This document shows, one piece after another, positions 33,101 to 43,711 of a stretch of DNA of 64,000 nt. This stretch comes from Corella eumyota (Eukaryota > Chordata > Ascidiacea > Phlebobranchia > Corellidae). The stretch is taken from positions 21,398,501 through 21,462,500 of the forward strand of contig OY720097.1 in the NCBI GenBank assembly GCA_963082875.1. The letters run 5' to 3'. The position numbers and the translations under genes were made by a program. Position 1 is the stretch's first letter. The number at the start of each line of letters is the position of its first letter. Below the pieces are notes generated by a model. That model was not told where the DNA came from, did not search any database, and saw only the letters and a program-made list of their open reading frames with translations.

Positions 33101-36100
33101 TTAATCTATTTTTAAATATTTTTTGACTGCTTTTTTCTTACCTTGTATTTTTTTTTAGGCTCAAGCTGTAACCCTGACAGTTGCTCAAGCCTTCAGCGTA
33201 GCATTCGAATTATGGAAAAATTCGAAAGTTGAAAATAAAAAGATGAATAACGTGAACGAAACTTTTCCTGGTGTAATGGATTCAACGGAGAATAAGTAAT
33301 AATTTTATCTTTAATTAATTGTAAATACAATTACAGGCAGCATGGTGTAGTGGCCAGAACTCTTTATATTACAACATGAGGTCCTAAGTTTGATCTTAAT
33401 GCTTGCATGCTGTATTCCTCTTAAGATAAGCACTAAAAACTCCTGCTCAGCGAGCACTTAATCAGCAGCGTAATTATCGAGCAATTATAATCTATATAAT
33501 ATTTCAAAATGCTAAAGGTTCATGAAACGGGGTTGGGGTAACAGATGTTACGTTGTGTTTAGGTCATGAAGTTGACCTTCCAACATCGGGGATAAATAAA
33601 TATCTAAAAAAAACTACTCATAACATTAGTTATTTTTTAACATATTTAAAATGACTTATTTTTTTTATATATATATAACAAATATTTAAACTATTTTTTA
33701 ATTTAAATGTATAAAAAACAACCAGTGATATTTCAAAATTTAATTTAGTAAAATATGGATAAGATATAAAAAACATGAGCACTATATTAAAATCTTATAT
33801 CTCAAGACTTAAGTACCTACATACATATTACATAAGAGCTTTAAGATGTCGATCAATATATTATTAATTTCATGTTTAATATTAAATTGTATTACAACAC
33901 ATTGCATAAAAAAGTAATTTTACCACCATTGCAAAATACTATTGCAACATTACCCAATAGCCTAAGGCCAAAAATTATTAAATTTTTAATTATTTGAATG
34001 TATCAAAAATAAATGTAATTTAAATGCTGTAGCTTAATTTAATAATTTATAAATTTTCATAAATAAAATGATTTAATTTTTTTTTTAAATTTTAGTGGAT
34101 CTCCGAATACGGCAACTTCTGCAGCAAAGGCTGAGTCAAAATATAGAAGGTAAGTGTCATAATAAGGAAACAATAATCCATTGTAAGGAAACAATCACTT
34201 GGTTTACAGCTGTTTAATTACCAATAGTAATTAATTTAATAACCTATACTCATAAAAACAACTCATTTAATCTCTGATGATTTTAAAAGTAATCATAAAC
34301 AAAATATTTGTATTATTAATAATCAAAAGTTGAAAAATGAAATTTGTTTTTTAAAGTAATTATAAAAACACTTAAAAGTTTAAACCTAAATATCTTAAAT
34401 GACATATCTATATATAATTAAACTTAGTGAACAATATACATAAATGTCCAATTTAAAGACTTTTAATATAAATAGAGCTGCCATGTGGTGCACATGTAAA
34501 TTATTACAGGCAAATGTTAGTTAAAAGTTGCGACTATATTATAACAACTCAAATGCTAACTGTAATCGAATAGATTGTTAAATATATTGGCAACCTTGGC
34601 TTAAAACAATATTGGAAGCCTTGGCTAAAATGTTTAAATTTTTCATATTCAATTTTTTTTATTAAAGCAATTAATAAATATAGTTATTTTTTTTTGCTAA
34701 CTTTAAATTAGCATTTTAATAAACGGACGCTTTTATGATAAACCTTAATTATACAACTCTGAATTAAAATAGAATAATACAAGTTATTTCGAAAACAATT
34801 TTAAAATTTTTATCAACTCTTTTTTAAAGGTTATCCGATGGTGAAGACATTATCAAATTTTCAACCCAGGCTATGGAATCAACCCCTCAACCCCCAATGA
34901 CCCTTAACCCCAACAACCAGGATACCATGCCTTCTTTTCAACCAATTATTGCTCTTCAAAGACCAACTGTTACTAAATCGACTGGTAACCACTTTTTTGT
35001 TTTATTTATTAAGAAATATATATAATGAAGTTAACTTTTTTGTTTAGATTAATATTTATGTAGTTGGTCTTTTGTAATTTTAATTTTTAAATTTAAAAAT
35101 GGTTTTAGTAAAACTGTTTTTAAATTTATCTTATTTAATTTTAAATTAAAGTGTATCTATTAAACCCTTTTATTTGCTGACAACTCTAAGTTGCAAATTA
35201 GTTTTTGTTGATAGATTTTTATGCAAGGTTGTAAAGTCAAACTTAATGAGTTGTGAAATAATTTATGTTTCAACTCAGACTTTGTACTTTAATCTGTTTC
35301 ACCATCAGCTGTTGCAATATTGTAATTTAATAAAACATTTTAAATTAATGAAGTTGGTATATACTAGTATATACTATTATCGTTAATTAATAGGCAAACT
35401 TGGTATGTCATCAATATCCAAATTGGCAATTTTTTTATATTTATTTATCCTTGATGTGGGAAGGTTGATTGTGCGACTTTAACATAGAGTAACATTTGTC
35501 ACCCAGTCTCAAGTTGCCTTTCCCAAGTTTTGAATATTATAGATTTTTAATTGCCCGATAATTATGCTGCTGATTAAGAATTGACTCATCAAAAGTCATA
35601 CCATTTATAACACCTTACCCAAAAGCACTACAGCATAAGAGCAAGTGGGGATCGAACATTGGACCTCATGTAGTGTTGTGAAGTGTTCTGACAACTACAC
35701 CTTGCTGCCAGTATATTGAGGCTAAGTGGTAGTGAAAATTAACCAATGTTAAGGCGGGGTGCCATGATAAATTTAATTTTATATTTAAAAAATGATTTTA
35801 GATCCTACATCAATTAAGTTACCCCCTCCTACAGGAAAATTGGTGGATGTTACATTACCCCCTCCAAGTAAAACTAATAAAAAGCAACATGTAAGTTGAT
35901 TTACTTGAAAACAACATGTAGTTAAATATATATTTAGATTTTATTTAGTATTTTTTGTTTTTTTGCATTAGGAAAGAACAGAATCTGAAGACTTGGAATT
36001 TGGATTTGCAGAGTAAGTACTTTTAGTTTTTTAATTTTATTATTATTTAAAGTTCTTACTTTGATTTATTTCATGAAAGTAATATTTTATATTTTGATTT

Positions 36101-36137
36101 TTTCTTAAAATTTAGGTTAGCATTATCCAGAACCTAA
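30146..36137 (+). CDS. LDLRAP1: Low density lipoprotein receptor adapter protein 1 (ARH)
   Basis: Ten exons: 30146-30215, 30925-31067, 31565-31677, 32324-32438, 33159-33295, 34096-34149, 34830-34984, 35802-35890, 35972-36012, 36116-36137; all phases agree and give 312 residues (human 308). The PTB domain fills exons 2-5: KLNENWADNGESVLEGQQF, KYLGSTLVDGPKGEEMSA, AHKILITDQESGNIIDDV, ISFCTADKHYGKVFGYV and AQAVTLTVAQAFSVAFELW, almost block for block vertebrate LDLRAP1. This domain binds FxNPxY tails of LDL-receptor family proteins at the plasma membrane. The C-terminus EDLEFGFAELALSRT keeps the FxxLxxxR motif that binds the AP-2 beta2 ear. A canonical clathrin box (LLDLE in mammals) was not seen in the linker, which is instead rich in Pro and Ser. 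Introns carry several SINEs. Confidence 0.95.
30625..30890 (-). mobile_element. SINE, minus orientation
   Basis: Body AACATGGAGTAACATCATTT, AAGGCGCTACAGCATGAGAG, GGGGATCGAACCC and a worn head. It is in LDLRAP1 intron 1, 35 bases before exon 2. Confidence 0.85.
31085..31240 (+). mobile_element. SINE fragment
   Basis: A head remnant (TATACCGGCACTATATTGGT) is joined to the body (TTAATCAGCAGCTTAATTAT, AACTGGGTTGGGGTAACTG). The middle is deleted. Confidence 0.7.
31254..31340. repeat. Palindromic A/T array with SINE-tail words
   Basis: Two copies of AATAAACAAATAAATATTTG with TTTATTC following, each nearly its own reverse complement, separated by TTACCACATCGAG. The whole stretch can fold as a hairpin. 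It probably arose from SINE tails joined in opposite directions. Confidence 0.7.
33334..33612 (+). mobile_element. SINE in LDLRAP1 intron 5
   Basis: Head AGGCAGCATGGTGTAGTGG, worn B box, tail CGGGGATAAATAAATATC and an A-run. Confidence 0.85.
34430..34580 (-). repeat. Interspersed repeat, family C, minus orientation, old copy
   Basis: AATGTCCAATTTAAAG, TTATTACAGGCAAATGTTAG and AGTTGCGACTATATTATAAC match the family core in reverse. LDLRAP1 intron 6. Confidence 0.6.
35434..35711 (-). mobile_element. SINE, minus orientation
   Basis: Tail TTATTTATCCTTGATGTGGG, B box complement GGGGATCGAAC, head CACCTTGCTGCCAG. LDLRAP1 intron 7. Confidence 0.88.
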
Positions 36138-37507
36138 ATATTTTCCATGGGAGCTCGATTTTAACAAGTTTTTGTTTCATAACTTAAGTTGAGTAAACAT
36201 TAATATTTGTTACACTTTCTTAATATTGCATTTTGGGTGCAATTTTTTATAAATTTTTACCAAGTATTAACGTTTTTGTATACTAAGTGCTATAGTATTG
36301 CTTTACCTATTATTAGCAAATAATCATTCTTTATTCACAAGTAGTACACAAATAGTTACTATTATGACATTTATATTGCCATTTTTTATTAATATTACCA
36401 GTTTTTAGGATTTAAATTATTTTTTTGACATCGACATTAGTTTTGACATATTTTTAACTAATTTTACCCCTAAATATTGCGCGAAAATGTTACTTAAAAC
36501 TATATTTAACCTATTGTTTTATATCTTATTGCTTGCCATGTATTAAAATGTCGTTAACTTTAAATTAAAAGCCTTTCACAATTTCAAATCATACACTTAT
36601 ACCCATTTTAGCTACTTTATGTTTAGTTTATACACAATACATTCTAAAATCAATCAATTTTTAGAACACCATAAATGTTATTAGGAATTTTTTAATTTTA
36701 TTTCAAAAATCATACAAATTACACCAAAAGAAACTTGCAATTTTACAACTTTAAATCAATTCCTAAAATTCAAATTACTATTTAGCCATTCCTTCAAACT
36801 TATATTTTTCAAACTTATATTCATAATGTTTAGAGCCATCTTCCATTACACTTTTACTTCCTTTATGTTTTAATCACTTTTTTATCGATACTGAACATTG
36901 TAACTTCATTAAATTTATTTACAACTTATCGTATGCTGTGATATGAAAGAACTATTGGGTTAAAAGACTTAAAATTGTGTTTAATCTAAAGTTAGTTAAA
37001 TTTTACTGATCTAAAGTATTTAGACTTTAATTTCTGCATCAGATTAAAGCAATAGACTTTTGTATTTTTATTGGTAAAAAGTGTGCTGTTGTGACGTGTT
37101 TAAGCTATCCGTAAACGCTGGGTTTAAGAAGGAGTTGTGTGGCATTGGTGCGGCTCGAACCCGAAATTGGCTTGTTTTCCGCTGCCATAACCGGTGAAAA
37201 AAACTAAAAAAATACCAAATCTCTGGCTTTATACTCCATAGGCTATCAGGTTTACAAGATTGTCATTTTTTTATTAAAAGTTTATACAAGAATATCTATA
37301 AGTTTTTTAAGTTGGTAAAAATGGAATTATAAAAGAAATGTTTATAAAAACTATCCGATCAAAGAAAGGTAATAAAAAGCACTGTAAATATTATTTTGTT
37401 AAAAATGAGTTATCTACGCGATTCAATGTAATATTACTAACAACTGTTCAAAAATACAAATTGATAAAAAAAATTAAAGATACAAAAAATTGTTTTAAGA
37501 AAAAGTC
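36138..37507. other. Intergenic DNA between converging genes
   Basis: Probable LDLRAP1 3' UTR and, on the other strand, the 3' UTR of the WAP gene. One repeat of family B lies at 37079-37200. No further gene is seen. Confidence 0.5.
37079..37200 (-). mobile_element. Second tRNA-like repeat (family B)
   Basis: GTGCTGTTGTGACGTGTTTA, AGCTATCCGTAAACGCTGGG, GGCATTGGTGCGGCTCGAAC. On the minus strand GTTCGAGCC resembles a Pol III B box, so a tRNA-derived SINE is likely. Confidence 0.65.
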
Positions 37508-40277
37508 TTAAAAAAGATTTGAAATTGGAACGTTGGTGCAGGTTTGTAGTTCACCAAACTCGTTGTAGAAGTTGGCTGAACACTGCCCACAAGTGTTCAT
37601 CGAGCATCGAGCTAAAGGTGAGGAGGGACAGGAAGTAAACAAGCACGGATCGAAATCACATGAGACTCTAGGTTGAGCGCAAGGAGCTAAAAGTAAAAAA
37701 AAGCTTTGTAAGAGCGCCGCTTACATTTTTAAAACAAACAAATTAGTTTGAATTTTTTAACGGCTGCAATTAATATTCTAAACTATAATTTATATTGAAT
37801 GACTTTTAAAGTAAAAAAGTTTTGTTGTATGCGCGAAACTGCTAACATTTGATGTGGTTTGTTGGCGTTTTAAACTTTTTTTAATTTTTTTTTCTTATTT
37901 ACCTAATTGTCTAAAGTACCACTAATTTTTACATTCAACAACATAGTTATAATTAAAATGTATATATAACACAATTATCTAACGACATTCAGTAGCCTGT
38001 CCTATGGTTGGCATTTTAATTGTCATAATATGGTCGCAACTTTCAACTAATATTTGCCTGCAAGAATTAACCTGCGTACCACAAACGGCAGTTTTATTTA
38101 TTTTGTAGGCCTATAAATTGGAATTGCACAAAGGTTTATTATATATAGATTAACTTACGTAGGTCTCTACATTGAAATTCAGTTAATGGTATTCCGTCCA
38201 ATACCCATTCAAATCCGCACGATCCGCAAACCCTTCGTTCGCACGTTGCCAGGGGAAACGTTTCGCACAATTGACCTTGACAGGGGTCACCTAGACACGT
38301 GACCGCAGGTAAGCCTGGTGGGCATTGTGGTTCGGGGCTTTCTAGAATAAAACAAAAATATTTTGCATTTTATGACGTCATTAAAAAAATAAATAAAAGA
38401 AGTTTCTGTTTATAGCATTTCGTTACGAGTCAAAGGGGTTTGGGTTCGAGTCGCCCCAATGCTCACATACTAATATTCTGTAGCGCCCAATAAACGGTAT
38501 AAACTACTGCTCAGCCAACAACCTATTAGCAGCTTAATTATCGAGCAATTATAATCTATATAATATCCCAAACTGCCACAGGCAACTTGTGACTGGGTCG
38601 GAGTAACAGATGTTACTCTATGTTTAGGCCGTGAAATTGACCTTTTCACATCGAGGATAAATAAATGTGAAAAAAGATCTATCTTACACCATAACATTTA
38701 CAAGCACCACAAACTTGTTTCAATCTCTTAATACTCTGTAGAACATCTTGTCTTAAAGTGATATCAAAATTAAAATATTTAAAAAATAAAACCTTCGAAG
38801 AAGAAAATTTCGACACAAACTAACGCGCAACCATTGGTACAACAAAGCTGTGTCGGCCCACAATCGGTGCTTCCCCTGCATTCTGGGGTACATTGGGTTG
38901 GGGTGAAGTTGGGCGGGGGCGGGCACATGGGGTCACCCACGGTAAATGGGGGTGAGGTCGTCGTCGGTTGGGTTGTAGTTGCTGCAAAATAATGTTTTGT
39001 TTTTTACTCGAAAATATTTATTGTATGACTTCATTCGTGAAAAAATGACGTCATGTTATAATACTATGTTTGTAACGACATTAAAACAATTGTAGTGACA
39101 TTATTTATGTTTAGAAAGTCGAAATTAATAATTTACCAGAGCACCACAAACGGCAGTTTTATTTATCTTGTAGGTCAATTTATTGGACATTTATGTTGCC
39201 CACGCTCTATTATATGTAGGTAATTAAAAAACTGTTCATGACGTCGTACTACTAGCCGAAAGGTTTGGGGTTTGATTCGAGTTAAAGCTACACTATTTGC
39301 CTTCAAGCCCGGCGTTTACACATAGCTCAAACACGTCACAACGGCACAAACTGCTCCAAGAAATTATAAAACTTATCACCTTATGTTGATATTAATTTAA
39401 GATAGTATAAAAAATAAATAATTTATAAACTTGGTATAGGGGTTGTTGTTGTTGTTGTGGGCCTTGTTGTTGTTGTTGTAGGCCTTGTTGTTGTTGTTGT
39501 AGGTCTTGTTGTTGTTGTAGGTAATTGTGTTGTGGTAGTAGTTGTTGTAGTTGGTAGGAACCGCATTGTGACTGGTCTTCGAGTAAAAGTTGTGAATCGT
39601 GTGGCTTCAAATTCACTGGCAGGGCAGTAGAGGCACGAACTGCCACAAGCTGTGGCACAACAAACATGGTAGCGTGGACAGTGTGTTTGGTCCCTAAAAT
39701 TTAAAAGAAAAATTAAGATTTTAAATACCTTATGAAAATGAAAAAACAAAAAGCATTTTGGTCTCTAAAAATTAAATTTTTTCTTAAAATATAAAAAAAT
39801 AAATTATTTTAAAAAGAATGCATTAACTTATAGAATTCGATAATAAAATGAGCGAAAAATTGCAAAATAATATTTAAACATGTTAAAAAAAATTAAGAAA
39901 TATAAAAACGATATTTCTTTTAAAAAAAATTTTAAAAAGTAAATCAAGCGAAAAAATGTTTTACCACACCTGCAAAAATATCTTTTTCTAAAACAAAATA
40001 TTGAAGCTATAAACGAAACACGTGGACAAAATCGATTGTAAGCAATTCTTCGTGGAACATAGACGTCTGTGACGTAATAAACAAAATATTAATGACGTCA
40101 TATTAGTGTATTATTTTTTTTAAATATATTTAAAATTTAAAAGAAAATTTTAAAACTTAAGGTTAATTTTTTTGATAAATAGATTTACTTACTATAAGTA
40201 GCTTCGGCGTAATAATTGTTTACTGGTGACGTCACAATTAAAAACAATCCTCGAATAATCCAATTCCAAATATTCAT
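37508..40277 (-). CDS. Secreted WAP-domain protein with Thr-rich linker and Cys-rich repeats
   Basis: Six exons in transcript order: 40277-40193, 40066-39970, 39693-39431, 38981-38793, 38341-38159, 37686-37508; phases agree and give about 331 residues. MNIWNWIIRGLFLIVTSPVN is a plausible signal peptide. Exons 2 and 3 together form a WAP four-disulfide core (CPRVSFIASIFC, CRDQTHC, CPRYHVCC, CGSSC). A Thr-rich linker with repeats of RPTTTTT follows, a likely mucin-type O-glycosylation region. Exon 4 has a second WAP domain (CTPEC, CRGSTDCGPTQLCC, CALVC). Exons 5 and 6 each encode one copy of a further Cys-rich module with DPC, AxC and CGxC landmarks (CLGDPCQGQLC, CERRVCGSCGF; CDFDPCLFTSC, CSMNTCGQCSANFY). 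WAP proteins are often protease inhibitors or antimicrobials; the role here is unproven. The linker donor and exon 4 donor are weak, so splice edges there are less sure. Confidence 0.8.
37990..38150 (+). repeat. Interspersed repeat, family C
   Basis: AGCCTGTCCTATGGTTGGCA, CAACTAATATTTGCC, ACCACAAACGGCAG, TTTGTAGGCCTATAAATTGG, ending TTATTATATATAGAT just before WAP-gene exon 5. Confidence 0.82.
38410..38673 (+). mobile_element. SINE with altered head
   Basis: The body and tail are those of the common SINE (GTAGCGCCC, ACTGGGTCGGAGTAACAGAT, CATCGAGGATAAATAAA), but the head reads GTTTGGGTTCGAGTCGCCCC, closer to the family B head. It may be a hybrid of the two repeat families. Confidence 0.75.
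39125..39215 (+). repeat. Interspersed repeat, family C, partial
   Basis: Only the 3' half is present: ACCACAAACGGCAGTTTTAT, CTTGTAGGTCAATTTATTGG and CTCTATTATATGTAG. Confidence 0.7.
39237..39365 (+). mobile_element. Second tRNA-like repeat (family B)
   Basis: GGTTTGATTCGAG (B-box-like), CAAGCCCGGCGTTTACACAT, AGCTCAAACACGTCACAACG. Plus orientation. Confidence 0.62.
39440..39545. repeat. (GTT)n array inside the coding Thr-rich linker
   Basis: Three units of about 30 bases, each a GTT run closed by GTGGGCCT or GTAGGCCT/GTAGGTCT, followed by a worn unit. On the coding strand they specify TTTTT separated by RP, so the protein linker length is set by an unstable microsatellite. Confidence 0.85.
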
Positions 40278-43200
40278 TTTTGTTTTAAAATTTAAAAACT
40301 TAAAATCTAAATTATCATTCTAAAAAAAATAAAAAAAAATAAAAAACTTTTTTAAAATTTTTTAATTTATTTGAAATCTAATTAATAATTAAACCAAATT
40401 AATTTTTATTAAAAAAAAATAAAAAATATTAAAACTGAAAAACTAAATTATCATTCTTAAACAAAAATTAACCTTTTTTTTAATTTTGTAATTTTTTTAC
40501 AGTTTAATTAATAACTAAATTAAATTAAAAATTAATAATTTTTTTTATACATTATACCCTAAATTTGTGTAAAATAAACTTGTACAAATTAGTCGTCTAT
40601 TCTTTACCTAAACTTTTTACAAGTGAAATTAATTTCGCTAATTTTTTTCTAAGTCTGGAGTTGAATTTTTTTCACGGAAATTTTAATTGCTAATGTCTAT
40701 AGCTAGAACTGGTGATCACTTTTGTCACCAAATCGGGTAATTACCCAAAACAAATCGAACCTTGTGATCGCATTATATCCACTATGACGTAATAATGAAG
40801 TGCTTTGTAGAAAGCACTTAATCAATTTAATGGAAAATGAGCAGTTCAAAATAAGTTCTCATGTAAATCAAAGCGAATTTTAAAAGCTAAAAATCACAAT
40901 TCCAGAATAACACAGCCTATTGTTCGTTAACAAGTAAATTGCGCAGCTGTTTATAGGAAGTAGAGACTTGAAATATTCTAAATTGATTGAAAAAATCTTC
41001 ATTTAATTTAACGTAATTACAAGTTTAAAGAATTGCAATTAATTTTAAATTGTAGCCTAAGTTTTTAAGTTGAAATACTACTTTATTAAATTCCAGTTAA
41101 ACTTTCTATTTAAATTCAAAATAAATAATTTAATAAATACAACTCAAATTGTTCAAAATATTTAAGTTAAAATACTACTTTATAAATTCAGTTTGAAAAA
41201 ATTAATTTTAATTTAAAAAAATTATCAAAAACGGCAACTAAAATTTAAAATACTTTTAAAAAACACTTTAACGAAATGTCTTAAACACTTTTTTGACTTT
41301 CTGTTTTTACTAACTTAATCTTCCCAATTTAACCTACGATATAAAACTAAAATGTAAATGTTTTCGTTCAAAAAGTTGTCTTTTTATCTACCCTGTACCC
41401 TGTTATGATATAAATCTTAGAATGTGGTGTCCAATTTTACTTATTTTATCTCTCGTGATATATAATACTATAATCGACCATTAAATGTAACAAAAATGGT
41501 AAAAAAAACCTTGTTATATGTCTTAATATGGATGTATACATTTAGTTTATATTTAGATTAGGTAACTTTTGAATTGTGTGGGTGTGTTGTTATATTAAAA
41601 TTAAAAATTAATGCATTTATTAATAAAAAAAATCTTTTTTGCTGTAGTATTTAATTTTAGGCCCCTAGGCATTATTTGTTTAAATTCACATCGATTCAAA
41701 CAATTTTAACCTTGTTGAAACTCTATAGAGTGTTTCAAAATTTGTGAGAATAAGATTATTGTGTCCTAATATGACGTAACAATGCTTGATTTACATGGGA
41801 CTAGTAGAAAGGCGTGTCCACTTGACGTTAAACTGATTTATGAGAATTACAAATTAACTGAAATAAAAATTACGTCACAATTTTTAAAAGCATATGAATA
41901 CTTTTGTAATATAAATGGTTTTATTTTAAAGGTAAATTATAAAATACTATTTCTTTTATGTTAAAGTTTTTTATTTATGATTTTTATTAATGTAAAAGCT
42001 TTAATAATTCCAATAACTTAGTTATAATCGTTGAATTTGTTTTTATTGTTTATTAAACGTTCAAACTGTTTATCGTAGTTTGATGTAAAAGTTTTAGTTT
42101 TTTTTGTCTTCTGACCATCACCAGTAAATTGTTTTTTATTTTCTAAAAGGAAATAGTTTTCTATATATTTATTGTGTAAGGGTGTGCTGTTGTGTTTAAG
42201 CAATCCGTAAACGCCGGGCTCAAGGGCGTATGGTGCGGCATTGGTGTGACTCGAACCTAAAACCTTTGGGTGTGTTTAAGCTATCCGTAAACGCCGGGCA
42301 CAAGGCGAATAATGTGGCATTGGTGGGGCTCGAACCTGAAACTTTTTGTAGCCCGACGTTATGACTGGTAAACTGCACTACTAGATTTGAAAACGTAGAT
42401 TTGAAAACGTATGTTAAGTTTATCTTGCGTTAAATTATTACATTTTTTTCTGAAATTGAACTTTGAGATGACCGTTAGGTTGCAGTAGAGAGCTACTAAA
42501 TTGGCTAATGTGGATCTTCACTTGGGTCCAAAACTAGGTCATTTATCTTTGTTCTAAAATTGTAATATTAATTTTAATAATATGTTAATGATCTGTTTTT
42601 ATTAGATTATGACAAAATACTAAAAAAATAGTAAAAACAAATTTTAGAATTTTTTTATTCTAAAATTTTGGTTACGCTATTTATTTAACCTAATTATATA
42701 TTGAAAATAGATTAGCAGTCAAAAAAAGTAGTCAAAAATTAACTTTTTGTTACTTTATTTAAAGTCTATTCTAATATTAAGAAAGATGACATTGCAGATT
42801 GTTAAAAACAATCGTAAAAAAACACAATCATGATTGTGTCGAATAATGGAAATTGTTGTCTTACATGAGTAACAATCCTTATTCAATGACAACAAATCAT
42901 TAATTTTGAAATCCCACATTTTTATTAAAGACAATTTGAAACTGTTAGTATTTTGTATTCAAGGTTAACATTTAATATATGATATTTATTCTTGGAATGA
43001 TAAAGCGAATACTTGTTTAGATTGAATATTTATATAGTTGAAGGCTTAAATAAGGTGTTTTAAACTCATTTAACTTAAAAAAATCGTAAATTTAATAAGA
43101 AAATAGTCACATGACTTGGCTGCTCAGCAAACATTGATAACTAAATGTTTTGGTTGTTATTTTAGTTTATAATATTATGTTACAATTAAATAGAAAGACC

Positions 43201-43711
43201 TACAGAATACAGACTGACAGAATTTAGCTTTTATCAGTTTTTGTTTATTAAATACTGTGCTTAGACAGTGTTGACCTTAGTAGGATATTCAATTGCTTTT
43301 TGGATTAAAGCCTCTATTGCCACACATTTTAAAATAGACAGACTTACCTACAAATTATAAACTGTCAGCACCAAGCTTTTATTCAATACTCTGCCTAAAC
43401 ATTTAAGAAACAAAAAAAAGATAGTCAATTGGGGTTAAAAATAGACTAAACAAATCGATAAAATAAAAGGGCGCATGTATTTAATCTCAACTTTAACCCT
43501 TATTCATTAAGATTACACTTAATACTTGAAATCCATTCATTTGAACTAGTATACCTTACATCCATTTAAACTAGTATACCTTACAGGTGCCAGATGTATA
43601 TACATAAACAAAACATCTTGTTTTTTTTAAAGGTTTAGTTAGTTAGTTTGGTCTAAGTCTTTGGCATATTGAAATTTTAAGAAAAGTTAAAATTTGATTA
43701 AAAATGTTGTA
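40278..43711. other. WAP-gene promoter side and CNK upstream region
   Basis: AT-rich with no supported exon. Short open frames at 41782-41964 and 42018-42203 have no family resemblance. Two family B repeats lie at 42180-42385. A 27-base unit with ACTAGTATACCTTAC is duplicated at 43532-43587. Confidence 0.5.
42180..42385 (-). mobile_element. Two adjacent family B repeats
   Basis: The words AATCCGTAAACGCCGGGCTC and TATCCGTAAACGCCGGGCAC, each followed by GGCATTGGTG and CTCGAACC, show two copies in the same direction, one truncated. Confidence 0.7.

Noticed and set aside
41782-41964. 60-codon open frame on the plus strand
   Set aside because: No family resemblance, no splice or promoter context, AT-rich composition like the surroundings.
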